Assembly (NCBI GenBank): GCA_034659015.1
Contig: JAYEGL010000002.1
Span: 248,001 to 312,000 of the forward strand
Reading direction: 5' to 3'
DNA from: Maricaulis sp034659015
GTDB lineage: Bacteria; Pseudomonadota; Alphaproteobacteria; Caulobacterales; Maricaulaceae
Length of the DNA stretch: 64,000 bases
Within the stretch, counting starts at the first letter, position 1. The number at the start of each line of letters is the position of its first letter. The notes beneath the pieces are model-generated. The model made no database searches. It saw only the letters and a program-made list of their open reading frames with translations, and was not told the DNA's origin. The position numbers and the translations under genes are program-made. This document shows, in pieces, positions 1-8,424 of this stretch.

Positions 1-2
1 AC

Positions 3-92
3 CTGGTGAAGGACGACCAGCTCACGCTGGAGGATATCGAGGCGCTGCGCGCCGAACTCCTGCGCAAGGATGACGGGGAGGGCGGGCAATGA
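3..92 (+). CDS. BlaI/MecI-family transcriptional repressor, C-terminal end (partial)
   Basis: Only the last 29 codons are inside the window. They encode a charged, Leu-rich helix (LTLEDIEALRAELLRKDD) ending in TGA at 90-92. The stop overlaps the ATG of the downstream M56 peptidase (ATGA). BlaI-type winged-helix repressors typically end in such a helix and are typically translationally coupled to BlaR1-type M56 sensors, so the identification rests mostly on context. In the known systems the repressor is cleaved or inactivated when the membrane sensor detects a beta-lactam. The DNA-binding domain lies outside the window and cannot be checked. Confidence 0.6.
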   Translation: MVKDDQLTLEDIEALRAELLRKDDGEGGQ

Positions 93-1753
93 TCCAGACC
101 CTTGTTCATGCTGCGGGCGTGACGCTGGCCGGCACCACGCTGCTATGCCTCCTCGTCCTGGCTTTCGACCGGTTCGCGCCGGCGCGCTTCGTGCGCGAAC
201 GCCATGATCTCGGGGTCGCCGTCTACCTGACCGTGCCTTTGCTGTTCGCGCTGGCCTGCCTGCCCCGGGCGCCGGAGGTGCCCGAGCTGGTCGTGCCTGT
301 CGCGGTGACAGGGGCGTTCGAGGTCGGCGGCGCTGCAGCGCCGGCAGAGCTCCGGCCGGCGACCGGCGCGGCCACGCCGCTCGATGCGGCGCGTGACGGG
401 TGGTCGCTGCAAGCGGCTCTTCCTCCCGTTCTGGCTCCGCTCTTCCTGACGGCCTGGGTCGCAGGGGCAGTCATCGCGCTTGTGGTCCTGCTGCGCGACC
501 TGCGGGCCCTGTCACGGCTCAAGGCGGGAGCCCGGCCCGCAACCCCGCCGCCGGCGCTGAACCTCTCCCATCGCGTCGCCATGGCGTACAGCGACCGGGT
601 GAGCCTGCCTTTGCTGGCCGGTTTCTTCCGGCCCACAATCCTCCTGCCGGCTGGCTTTGCGCTCGATCGCGACGCCCGGCCGGTTCTCGAGCACGAAATC
701 GCTCACGCCGTGCGTCACGATGTCTGGACGGCGCTGGGCATCCGCCTCGTCACGATCGTCTTCTGGTGGGCGCTACCCCTCAGGGCGGTCCGGCCCGTCA
801 TCGACCAGTCCCGGGAAATCCTGTGCGACCGCTGGGCCGCGCGGGTGACCGGCGCGCCGCGGAGCCTGGCCTCGGCGCTGCTCGACGCGGCGGAAACCGC
901 CGTGCGGACGCCCTCGCTGACCCTCGCTGCCGCTCCGACCCGGTCGGGCCTCGCCCGGCGGATCGGCCAGCTCACCAACCCCGAAACCCTCAAGAGAAAG
1001 GACAGCGCCATGCGTTTCTCCCTCATCCTGCCCGTGCTGGCAGCCGGAAGCCTGGCCTTCACACCGCATGTCGGCGCCGTGACCGCCGGAGCCGATGCCC
1101 CGACACAGCCCTCCCGGAGCCTGGACGACTCTCTCGATCGCGATGCCAGCCTCTTCATGGCGGCGGCGCGCGGCCAGTCCGAGCGCGTCGATGCCCTGCT
1201 GGAAGACGGGGCCGATCCCAATGTGCGCTTTTCCGGAGACGGCACGGCGCTGATTGCCGCCGCGCGTGACGGCGATGCCCGGTCCGTGGCCCTGCTTCTG
1301 GAAGCCGGGGCCGATCCCGACCTCGGCAGTTCCGGCGACGGCAATCCGCTGATCGCGGCAGCCGGCCGCGGCGACATCCAGACCGTCGATCTCCTGCTGG
1401 AGGCCGGCGCCGATATCGATCGCGGCGAGTCCGGCGACGGCAATGCCCTGATCGCCGCGTCGCTGAAGGGCCGCGCCGCCGTCGTCCGCCACCTGCTCGA
1501 CCGGGGCGCCGACCCGAATGGCTATGTCCAGGGCGACGAGACGCCGCTGATCAATGCTGCGCAGAAAGGCGATATCGGCATCGCCGACATGCTGGTCGAG
1601 GCCGGTGCCGATGTCTCGCTGACCGTCTTCGCCCACGACCGCAATGGCCGCGATATCTATCGCTCGCCGCTCAGCGAGGCCCGCCGCAATCGCCATAGCG
1701 CCATGGTGAGCTGGCTCGAGGCTCGCGGCGCACAGCACCTGCCGCCGCAATAA
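89..1753 (+). CDS. BlaR1-like M56 membrane metallopeptidase fused to periplasmic ankyrin repeats
   Basis: The 554-residue protein has an N-terminal M56 (BlaR1/MecR1-type) domain with membrane helices near residues 8-26, 45-58 and 115-135. The zinc motif HEIAH lies at residues 202-206, followed by an ILCDRWA segment that resembles the distal ligand region. A hydrophobic segment at about 308-330 is the fourth helix. Where BlaR1 carries a penicillin-binding sensor, this protein has about five ankyrin repeats (about residues 354-525, with repeated LLLEAGAD-type motifs). It overlaps the BlaI-like gene by 4 bp and is followed by a beta-lactamase-family hydrolase, so it is probably the signalling protease of that unit. 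The hydrophobic segment begins with ATG at 1010, preceded by AAAGGA with 7-nt spacing. A separate secreted ankyrin protein of about 247 residues could therefore also be made. The ligand is unknown. Confidence 0.8.
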   Translation: MIQTLVHAAGVTLAGTTLLCLLVLAFDRFAPARFVRERHDLGVAVYLTVPLLFALACLPRAPEVPELVVPVAVTGAFEVGGAAAPAELRPATGAATPLDAARDGWSLQAALPPVLAPLFLTAWVAGAVIALVVLLRDLRALSRLKAGARPATPPPALNLSHRVAMAYSDRVSLPLLAGFFRPTILLPAGFALDRDARPVLEHEIAHAVRHDVWTALGIRLVTIVFWWALPLRAVRPVIDQSREILCDRWAARVTGAPRSLASALLDAAETAVRTPSLTLAAAPTRSGLARRIGQLTNPETLKRKDSAMRFSLILPVLAAGSLAFTPHVGAVTAGADAPTQPSRSLDDSLDRDASLFMAAARGQSERVDALLEDGADPNVRFSGDGTALIAAARDGDARSVALLLEAGADPDLGSSGDGNPLIAAAGRGDIQTVDLLLEAGADIDRGESGDGNALIAASLKGRAAVVRHLLDRGADPNGYVQGDETPLINAAQKGDIGIADMLVEAGADVSLTVFAHDRNGRDIYRSPLSEARRNRHSAMVSWLEARGAQHLPPQ

Positions 1754-1763
1754 GACCGGCTGC

Positions 1764-1802
1764 GCCGGGCCCCATAAAGGGCCCGGCAGACGCATCCTTT
1801 TT
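1764..1802 (+). terminator. intercistronic hairpin between the M56 gene and the beta-lactamase gene
   Basis: A perfect 9-bp GC stem (GCCGGGCCC at 1764-1772 pairing with GGGCCCGGC at 1779-1787) has a 6-nt loop and a T-run about 10 nt further on (1798-1802). The T-run is not adjacent to the stem, so it may be a weak terminator or an mRNA-stabilising attenuator between 1753 and 1816. Confidence 0.5.
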
Positions 1803-1815
1803 CACGGAGTCCATC

Positions 1816-3351
1816 ATGAGAATTCAAGACTTCGCCCGTGCGGCGAAACCCTTCGTGCTGCCTGCCGTTCTGGCCGCCCTGAGCCTGGGCACTCCGGCCC
1901 TGGCCCTTCAGCCCGACCCGTCCGGCTTTGCCGACAGCCTGCGTCCCCGCCTCGTGCCCGAGGGGACGGACATCGAGTATACACTGGCGGAGCGCATGGG
2001 GCATTACGGCGTGCCCGGCGTCGCGGTGGCGGTGATCGAGAATGGCGATGTGGTCTATGCCGCCGGCTTCGGTGTGCAGCAGGCCGGCGGGTCTGTTCCC
2101 GTGGATGCCGACACGGTGTTTTCCGCCGGCTCGGTCAGCAAGATCGCCACGGCCAGCCTGATCCTGCGTCTCGCCGCGGAGGGACAGATCGACCTGGATG
2201 CCAATGTGCTGGAGACGGTGCAGGGCTGGTCCATGCCGGCGGATGCCGACTTCGCCGGCACACCGGTGAGCCTGCGCATGATCCTGTCGCACACGGCCGG
2301 TTTCAACCTGCACGGTTTTCCCGACTTCGAGCCGGGCGAGGCGCTGCCCTCCCTGATCGAGACGCTGAACGGCACCGGGGCGGCCGGTAACGATCCGCTG
2401 CGCCTGCTGTTCGAGCCGGGCACGGGCTACAAGTATTCCGGCGGCGGCTACGAGCTGGCCCAGCTTCTGGTGACCGAAACCACGGGGCTGGACTTTCCCG
2501 CCGCGGCGCGGACGCATCTGTTCGAACCCCTCGGCATGACGCGCAGCACCTTCGCCAATCCCCTGCCGGAGGCCCACGGCAATATCGCGCGGGCCCATGA
2601 CGATGGCGGCCGCCCCGCCGCCCTGCCGCGCGGCTATGAGAGCATGCCGGAAATGGCGGCCGCCGGCTTGTGGACCTCGTCACAGGACCTGGGCACGCTG
2701 GTGGCTTCGCTGATCGACAGCTATCGCGGCGAGGGCGGGGCGCTGCCCCGGCCGCTGGCCGGAGAGATGCTCACCCGGGTGGCGCCCAGCGAGCACGGGC
2801 TGGGGCCCCGCCTGTCCGGCCGGGGTGAGGGCTTCATCTTCCATCATGCCGGTTCGAATTCGTCCTACCAGGCCTGGATCGAGGGCCATCCGGTGACCGG
2901 CGACGGCCTGGTCGTGCTGACCAATGGCGCCGAGGGCCGCGCGCTGATGGGCGAGATCCGCAATGCCGTGGCCGACACGATGGGCTGGACAATCAATGCG
3001 CCGATCATCGTGCCGGAGGTGACGGTGCCTCCGGCAGCCCTGGCTGCCTATGCCGGGGTCTACGGCGTCGATCCGGACTTCACCACGGATCACCGCAACC
3101 AGATGGTCGGCTGGATTTTCGAGTCGGACCTTGAGGTGCGTACAGACGGGCAGGGCGGTGTTGCCATCGGCCGTGCCGGCGGCGACCGCTTCTCCCCGCT
3201 GGTCCCGCTCTCGCCGACGCGGTTCGCCATGCCGTCCTTTGCCCAGCTGGTGGGCGTGTCCGAGATCGAGTTCCACCGCAATGCGATGGGCGAGACCACG
3301 GGCCTGACCTTCCGGCTCGACAATGCGGAGTCCCATTATCGGCGCCGATGA
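1816..3351 (+). CDS. serine hydrolase, beta-lactamase (class C)/PBP-like family
   Basis: The 511-residue exported protein starts with a signal peptide (hydrophobic core about residues 14-30, ending ALALQ). The catalytic SxxK motif is SVSK within FSAGSVSKIA, the YxN position is YSG in KYSGGGYEL, and the third motif is HAG in FHHAGSN. Family members hydrolyse beta-lactams, D-amino peptides or esters, and the sequence alone does not say which. The C-terminal ~130 residues form an extra beta-rich domain common in this family. It follows the BlaI/M56 pair by 62 bp with its own Shine-Dalgarno (CACGGAG), consistent with a beta-lactamase-type target gene. Confidence 0.85.
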   Translation: MRIQDFARAAKPFVLPAVLAALSLGTPALALQPDPSGFADSLRPRLVPEGTDIEYTLAERMGHYGVPGVAVAVIENGDVVYAAGFGVQQAGGSVPVDADTVFSAGSVSKIATASLILRLAAEGQIDLDANVLETVQGWSMPADADFAGTPVSLRMILSHTAGFNLHGFPDFEPGEALPSLIETLNGTGAAGNDPLRLLFEPGTGYKYSGGGYELAQLLVTETTGLDFPAAARTHLFEPLGMTRSTFANPLPEAHGNIARAHDDGGRPAALPRGYESMPEMAAAGLWTSSQDLGTLVASLIDSYRGEGGALPRPLAGEMLTRVAPSEHGLGPRLSGRGEGFIFHHAGSNSSYQAWIEGHPVTGDGLVVLTNGAEGRALMGEIRNAVADTMGWTINAPIIVPEVTVPPAALAAYAGVYGVDPDFTTDHRNQMVGWIFESDLEVRTDGQGGVAIGRAGGDRFSPLVPLSPTRFAMPSFAQLVGVSEIEFHRNAMGETTGLTFRLDNAESHYRRR

Positions 3352-3356
3352 GCCCT

Positions 3357-3383
3357 TGCGCCCGGGTTTCCCGCCCGGGCGCA
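3357..3383 (+). terminator. hairpin after the beta-lactamase-family gene
   Basis: TGCGCCCGGG (3357-3366) pairs perfectly with CCCGGGCGCA (3374-3383) across a 7-nt loop. There is no T-tract. It lies immediately after the stop codon at 3351 and argues against the ATG at 3348 being the start of the next gene. Confidence 0.5.
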
Positions 3384-3425
3384 GCCGCTAGACTGGCCGG
3401 AGATTCGGCCGCAGGGGGCGCCGTC

Positions 3426-4721
3426 GTGAAAATCCTGGTCGCCGGAGCCTCCGGCTTCATCGGTTCGCACATTGCCGCGCACCTTCATGCCAGCGGGCAC
3501 ACCGTGGTCGCGGCGGCGCGCGGCGTCTCCGCTGCACAGCAGCGTGCGCCCTGGTTCGACTGGGTGGCCTGCGATTTTCGCCGTGACCGGGCGGACGACT
3601 GGGCAACGCGCCTGGCCGGTGTCGATGCCGTGGTGAACTGCGTCGGTGTGCTGCAGGACGGGCTGGGCGACGACAGCCGGGCGGTGCATGTCGCCGGCGC
3701 CGATGCGCTCTTCGAGGCCTGCGAGCGGGCCGGCGTGCGGCGCGTCCTGCACATCTCCGCCGTCGGGGTCGATGCGGCCGCCGGCTCCAGCTATGCCCGC
3801 GACAAGCTGGCCGGCGAGGCGGCGCTGAAAGCGCGCGATCTCGACTGGCTGGTGCTGCGGCCCTCTCTCGTCATTGCCCGCAATGTCTATGGCGGGACCG
3901 CGCTGGTCCGCGCCCTGTGCGGTCTGCCCTGGATCACACCGGTCGTGGGCGGCGGCCAGGTCTTCCGGCCGATCGGCATGGACGATCTGTGCGAGGCGGT
4001 GGAGGCGCTGCTCCACCCGGAGGCGCCGGCGCGCCAGAGTTTCGACCTGGCCGGTCCCGAACGGGTCAGCCTGGCTGACACGGTACGCGGCTATCGGCGC
4101 TGGCTGGGTTTCGGCCGGACGCGGATCTGGCGCGTGCCGCGCTGGCTGGCGGCGCCGGCCTTTTACGCGGGCGATCTTCTGGGTTGGCTGGGCGTGCGCA
4201 CGCCGTTGCGCAGCAATGCGCTCAAACAGCTCGATTTCGACGTGGAAGGCGATCCGGCGCCCTGGATGGCGGCGACCGGTGCGCGCCCCGCGGGCTTTCA
4301 CGACTGGCTGGCCGCCAATCCCGCCGGTGTCCAGGACCGCTGGCAGGCGCGGCTGGGCTTCGCCCGTCCGCTGGCACGCTGGGTGCTGGGGCTCTACTGG
4401 CTGTTCACGGGGCTACTCACACTGACCGTTGCCCGGTCCGACGCGCTGTCCGTTCTCGCCGAGGCCGGTTTCGACGGGGCGAGTGGCGCCGCCATCTTCT
4501 GGGCGACCTCGCTGTTCGATATCGCGCTCGGCCTGGCCATGCTGGCCAAATGGCGGGTGCGCAGCGTGGCTGCGCTGATGATCCTGGGCACGCTGGGCTA
4601 TGTGGCCGCTATCACCGTGCTGCTGCCGGGCCTGTGGGCCGATGCGCTCGGCCCGGTGGTGAAGGTGTTTCCGGCGGCGGCGCTGGCGCTCCTGGTGGCG
4701 GCGACGGAGGATGAGCGCTGA
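3426..4721 (+). CDS. NAD(P)-binding SDR/epimerase domain fused to a DoxX-like membrane domain
   Basis: The N-terminal half is an atypical/extended SDR Rossmann domain, with KILVAGASGFIGSHIA at the start carrying the GxxGxxG nucleotide motif. The C-terminal ~125 residues contain about four membrane helices typical of the DoxX-like family. An open frame begins at ATG 3348, but it would run through the terminator hairpin. GTG 3426 puts the Rossmann strand at the N-terminus, gives a family-like length of 431 residues, and has a purine-rich CAGGGGG upstream. The stop overlaps the start of the DUF2269 gene, so the two are coupled. The substrate is unknown; a membrane-associated redox or quinone role is only a guess from DoxX. 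Confidence 0.8.
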   Translation: MKILVAGASGFIGSHIAAHLHASGHTVVAAARGVSAAQQRAPWFDWVACDFRRDRADDWATRLAGVDAVVNCVGVLQDGLGDDSRAVHVAGADALFEACERAGVRRVLHISAVGVDAAAGSSYARDKLAGEAALKARDLDWLVLRPSLVIARNVYGGTALVRALCGLPWITPVVGGGQVFRPIGMDDLCEAVEALLHPEAPARQSFDLAGPERVSLADTVRGYRRWLGFGRTRIWRVPRWLAAPAFYAGDLLGWLGVRTPLRSNALKQLDFDVEGDPAPWMAATGARPAGFHDWLAANPAGVQDRWQARLGFARPLARWVLGLYWLFTGLLTLTVARSDALSVLAEAGFDGASGAAIFWATSLFDIALGLAMLAKWRVRSVAALMILGTLGYVAAITVLLPGLWADALGPVVKVFPAAALALLVAATEDER

Positions 4722-5188
4722 TGGAGTTCTATCCCGTCCTGCGCCTGGTCCACATTCTCTCGGCGTCGGTCCTGTTCGGGTCCGGCGCGGCCATTGCCTT
4801 TTTCATGCTGATGGCCTGGCGTTCCGGCGACCGGGCCGGCTTTGCGCTCACCGCCCGCCATGTCGTGCTGGCCGACTGGCTGTTCACAGCCAGTGCGGTG
4901 GTCGTGCAACCGCTTTCGGGCATCGCGCTGGCGCATGTCGCCGGCTGGCCGCTGACAGCGCCCTGGCTGCTCGCAAGTTATGCGCTGTACGCGCTCATCG
5001 GTGCGTGCTGGCTTCCTGTGGTGTGGATCCAGTACCGCGTGCGCGACCGGCTGGCCGCGACCGCGGCTGGCGAGGCCGTGCCGTCGGAGGTTCATCGCCT
5101 GATGCGGATCTGGTTCGTGCTCGGCTGGCCGGCCTTCATCGCGCTGATCGGGATTTTCCTGCTGATGATCGTGAAGCCGGGCTTTTAA
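4721..5188 (+). CDS. DUF2269 family integral membrane protein
   Basis: This 155-residue protein has four predicted membrane helices (about residues 7-27, 46-68, 78-98 and 130-152) and a YPVLRLVHILSASVLFG N-terminus characteristic of DUF2269. Its ATG overlaps the TGA of the SDR/DoxX gene, indicating translational coupling and a shared function in the inner membrane. Its stop overlaps the stop of the convergent SodC-like gene. DUF2269 proteins have no established biochemical role. Confidence 0.8.
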   Translation: MEFYPVLRLVHILSASVLFGSGAAIAFFMLMAWRSGDRAGFALTARHVVLADWLFTASAVVVQPLSGIALAHVAGWPLTAPWLLASYALYALIGACWLPVVWIQYRVRDRLAATAAGEAVPSEVHRLMRIWFVLGWPAFIALIGIFLLMIVKPGF

Positions 5189-5754
5189 CGCTGCTCGCCC
5201 GTGATGGCGCCGCAGGCGATGCGCGTGCCCGCGCCGCCGATGGGCTGGGAACTGTGATCGTCCGGCCGGGCATGGACGACGATCGCCGAGCCGTCGGCAT
5301 CCAGCAGCGGAACACGGCCTTCCGCGCCGGTCACGGTCACGGAAGTCGAATAGAGTTCGGCGTGGATATTGCCGGCGGCGTCGGCCCAGATATTGGGCAG
5401 ATCGGCCGGGCCGGGCCCCATCGGGTTGAGGAGGCCGTGCGCGCGGCCGTCCGGATTGATATGGCCGCCGGAGCGCGTAAAGCCGCGGCCGGAACAATCG
5501 GCCGTCTCGTGCAGGTGCACGGCGTGCCACTGTCCCCGGGCCTCGACGGGCAGGTCGTTGATGCGCAGCCGGATCAACACACCGCCGGGGCCTTCGGTCA
5601 GGACCGCGAGCCCCGAGAGTGGCGCACCGTTCTGTCCGCTGATCGGCACGCGCACCGTCGCCGGTACTTCAACAGACGCGGGCTGGGCCTCGACGGATGG
5701 TGCGGCGGCGCTCAGGACAGCCAGGGCCAGCGCCGGCAGGAAACGGTTGGGCAT
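5185..5754 (-). CDS. sodC: Cu/Zn superoxide dismutase family protein (SodC-like) with one zinc ligand missing
   Basis: The 189-residue exported protein has a signal peptide (MPNRFLPALALAVLSAAAP...). Copper-site histidines are visible in VHLHETADC, GGHINP and VVHARPDD, the Zn/bridging region in AHGLLNP, and the disulfide partner plus active-site Arg in TRIACG. The usual HLGDLP block reads GPADLPN, so the His zinc ligand is replaced by Gly while the Asp is kept. The start at 5754 was chosen because it begins the signal peptide. An open frame extends upstream to 5934 but overlaps the neighbouring gene. It should act in the periplasm. Whether it is an active dismutase or a Cu-only or structural variant is uncertain. 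Confidence 0.8.
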   Translation of the reverse strand: MPNRFLPALALAVLSAAAPSVEAQPASVEVPATVRVPISGQNGAPLSGLAVLTEGPGGVLIRLRINDLPVEARGQWHAVHLHETADCSGRGFTRSGGHINPDGRAHGLLNPMGPGPADLPNIWADAAGNIHAELYSTSVTVTGAEGRVPLLDADGSAIVVHARPDDHSSQPIGGAGTRIACGAITGEQR

Positions 5755-5786
5755 CGGGGCAACTCCGGGACGTGCACCACCGTTAG

Positions 5787-6812
5787 TTAGGGCTGCGGTG
5801 CGTACACTTCCACCCCGTTCGACGTTCCGCGAGCGCTCGGTCCCGTCGCACCGGCGATCGCGAAGATACGGCCGCCGACGGCAACGCCGCCCAGCCCGTG
5901 GCGCGGCGTGCGCATGGACGGACCGCTGTCCCAACGGTCCGATACCGGATCGTAGACCCAGACCTCGGGATAGACGCCGCCGCCCTGGTCGTCGAAATAC
6001 TCGCCTCCGAACGCATAGATGCGGCCCTGTACTACGGCCGCGGCGAGCCCGGCCTGGCCCTGCGGCAGGGGGGCGAGACTGTGCCAGGTGTCGGTTGCGG
6101 GGTCGTAGAGCTCATGGTGCGTCTCATTGCCGTCGCCGACCCGGCGCCCGCCGATCACGTGGAAACACCCGTCCAGCACGACGCCGGCTGCGGAATTGCG
6201 CGGATGCGGATTGGGCGCGGCCCGGCGCCAGCGATCGTCGCCGGCGTCGTAGACGAAATGGGCCCCGCTGTCGGTGTGGTCGGTCCAGGCGGCATTGGCC
6301 TCGCCGGCGGGCTGGCGGCCCGTAGCGACGTGAATGCCCGAGGGCAGGGAGGCGGCGCAGGTTTCCGCGAAGGGTTCCGGCAGGGGCGCGACCTCGTGCC
6401 AGCTGTCGGTGGCCGGGTCGTAGCGCGTTGTTGCCGGCAGCATGTTCCAGGCGCCGCCATTGCCGGCGCGGAAACCGCCGATGGCGTAGACGGCGCCGTC
6501 ATGGCCGACAAGGTTGGGGTGGTGGCGCGGCTCCGGGAGAGCGGCGATCTCTTCCCAGCTGTCGGCCCCGCCATCGGGCGACCAGCGGAAGACGCGGTCG
6601 AGAATACCCATCCCGCCCTGGGTGACCTCGGCATCCGGCGACAGGCCGCCGGCGAGATAGATCCGCCCGTCCAGCACGGCCGGATAGATTTCCTGGGTGC
6701 GCACGGGCAGCGGGGCTGCCTGCGTCCAGGGCGAGCCCTCGCCGAAGGCGGGCCGGGCGAGCCCCGCTGCCAGTGTGCCCGCCACAAATCCGCGCCGTGT
6801 CAGCCGGTTCAT
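5787..6812 (-). CDS. Tat-exported Kelch-repeat beta-propeller protein
   Basis: The 341-residue protein begins MNRLTRRGFVAGTLAAGLA, a twin-arginine signal, after a strong GGAGGACAGG Shine-Dalgarno, which fixes the start at 6812. The mature part is a run of Kelch repeats (GGxxxx...YDPxTDxWxxxAPLP), consistent with a six- or seven-bladed propeller of the galactose-oxidase/N-acetylneuraminate-epimerase type. The Cys-Tyr catalytic features of galactose oxidase are not evident, so it may be a binding or isomerase protein. It lies head-to-tail between the ENPP-like gene and the SodC-like gene on the same strand, with small gaps, and may be co-transcribed with them. Confidence 0.8.
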   Translation of the reverse strand: MNRLTRRGFVAGTLAAGLARPAFGEGSPWTQAAPLPVRTQEIYPAVLDGRIYLAGGLSPDAEVTQGGMGILDRVFRWSPDGGADSWEEIAALPEPRHHPNLVGHDGAVYAIGGFRAGNGGAWNMLPATTRYDPATDSWHEVAPLPEPFAETCAASLPSGIHVATGRQPAGEANAAWTDHTDSGAHFVYDAGDDRWRRAAPNPHPRNSAAGVVLDGCFHVIGGRRVGDGNETHHELYDPATDTWHSLAPLPQGQAGLAAAVVQGRIYAFGGEYFDDQGGGVYPEVWVYDPVSDRWDSGPSMRTPRHGLGGVAVGGRIFAIAGATGPSARGTSNGVEVYAPQP

Positions 6813-6881
6813 CCTGTCCTCCCTGACTTCAAGTCGCGACAGTGAAGCGGAAGACGCGCGAAAATGCACGCCCGGACGGGG

Positions 6882-8174
6882 CTATTCCACCGGGCAGTTT
6901 CCGCCGCTGATCCGTGCCACCTCGGCCGGATCGCCGTCGGTCGCGGCCGGTTCGATATCCAAGGCGCAGGCGATCAGCCCGTAGACATTGACGTTCTCGA
7001 AAGCGGCCGGGCGCGTGCCCTGCGGGAAGAGCGGACCGGCGCCGATGAAGGTGGCGCCCATGCTCTCGGCATGATTGTCATAGCCGTGCATGCCGTGCAG
7101 CGAGGACAGGTAGGGATTGCTCAGATCCGTGCCGGACACGGTGATGAGCCAGTCCGGCTCGGCGAGAATGAAGAGATCCGGGCCGCGATCGGGGTGATCG
7201 AAATGCCAGTGGTCCGGATAGTCTTCCGGCCGGTAGGCGGTGATGCGCGGATCGGCGTCCTGCAGCTGGCGGTAGACGCGGTCGACATCGTCCGCATCGC
7301 CATAGGCCATCAGGAAGGGTTCCAGCCCCATGCCGTAATCGCCCATCGCTTCTTCGATCGCGAGACCGTCCAGATCGGCCAGTTCGTCGATGCGGATCAC
7401 GCGCTCGGTCGTCACCGGCGACATGCCATGATCGGAAACGACGAGGATGTTCGTGCGGTCCAGCAGGCCGCGCGCTTCGAGGCCGTCCACCAGGGCGCCG
7501 ACGAGGCGGTCGACTTCGGCCACGGCCTCGCCTTCCTCCGGCGTGAAGGGGCCGGCGCGGTGGGTGACGGTATCGACATGGTCGAAATACACCGCGGCGA
7601 AACGCGGTTGCTCCTCTGCCGGGGCGTCGAACCAGCCGAGCACCTCCGCGACGCGCTCGTCATAGGGCTTCTCGTGCTCGTAAGGGTGCCAGACCGAGGC
7701 CATCTCGCCATCGACCGGGCTTTCCGAGCCGAGCCAGAACATGATGTGGCTGCGCACGCCCTGGCGCTCCGCCGTGATCCAGACCGGCTCGCCCTGCCAC
7801 CAGAAAGGGTCCTGCGGGCTGCCCTCGCGGGCCGAGAAATGACGTTCGGCGGTGGCATCCCAGGGCGAGTTGGACACCATGCCGTGGTGTTCCGGATAGA
7901 GGCCGGTGGCGATGGAGTAGAAGTTCACGAAAGTCTTGGACGGCATGACCGGGATCATGCTTTGCGGCCGCGTGCCCCGGGCGGCGAGGGCTTCCAGATT
8001 CGGCGCGTCCCAGCGGTCGATGGCGTCGTAGCGCAGCCCGTCCAGTCCGATCATCAGAACGATCTGTTCGTCCTGCGCACGCGCCTGTGAGGCGGCGGGC
8101 GCATCCTGCGGGACGTGGCTGCAGGCGGCAAGAATGGCTGTGACGGCTAAGGCGGCAAAGACAGGAAGGCGCAT
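6882..8174 (-). CDS. alkaline phosphatase superfamily nucleotide pyrophosphatase/phosphodiesterase (ENPP-like lipoprotein)
   Basis: The 430-residue protein starts MRLPVFAALAVTAILAACSH, a lipoprotein signal with the lipidated Cys at position 18. The metal ligand Asp is in MIGLDGLRYDA (about D45), and the Thr nucleophile is in MPSKTFVNF (about T81) followed by the ENPP hallmark TGLYPEHHGMVSN. The second metal cluster is in VVSDHGM, and a final His region is in LSSLHGMHGYDN. Family enzymes hydrolyse phosphodiester or pyrophosphate bonds of nucleotides or phospholipids in the periplasm. The ATG at 8174 was preferred over an upstream ATG because it starts the lipoprotein signal. Confidence 0.88.
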   Translation of the reverse strand: MRLPVFAALAVTAILAACSHVPQDAPAASQARAQDEQIVLMIGLDGLRYDAIDRWDAPNLEALAARGTRPQSMIPVMPSKTFVNFYSIATGLYPEHHGMVSNSPWDATAERHFSAREGSPQDPFWWQGEPVWITAERQGVRSHIMFWLGSESPVDGEMASVWHPYEHEKPYDERVAEVLGWFDAPAEEQPRFAAVYFDHVDTVTHRAGPFTPEEGEAVAEVDRLVGALVDGLEARGLLDRTNILVVSDHGMSPVTTERVIRIDELADLDGLAIEEAMGDYGMGLEPFLMAYGDADDVDRVYRQLQDADPRITAYRPEDYPDHWHFDHPDRGPDLFILAEPDWLITVSGTDLSNPYLSSLHGMHGYDNHAESMGATFIGAGPLFPQGTRPAAFENVNVYGLIACALDIEPAATDGDPAEVARISGGNCPVE

Positions 8175-8424
8175 ACCGGGTCCCCGAACGTGACAAAACT
8201 CGCACCGGGTGTAAGCGGTGAAGATCACAAACGGAAGACAGGCGATGTCATCGGCAGCCTGCCCAACCGCCGCTGGCGTTTGCGCGCATCCCCCCCGGTT
8301 GTTAAGACTTGGAGACAGGCCTGCCGCCTGATTCACGCGCCGATCCGGCCTGGGCCGGGGGCGATGTGCGGGCGGCGTTTTTCGTGACCGGCCAACCTGC
8401 CGGCCGGTATCGCGAAATCAGCAC

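Noticed and set aside
3348..3425. N-terminal extension of the SDR/DoxX gene from ATG 3348
   Set aside because: It overlaps the previous stop, runs through a perfect terminator hairpin and adds non-conserved residues before the Rossmann strand.
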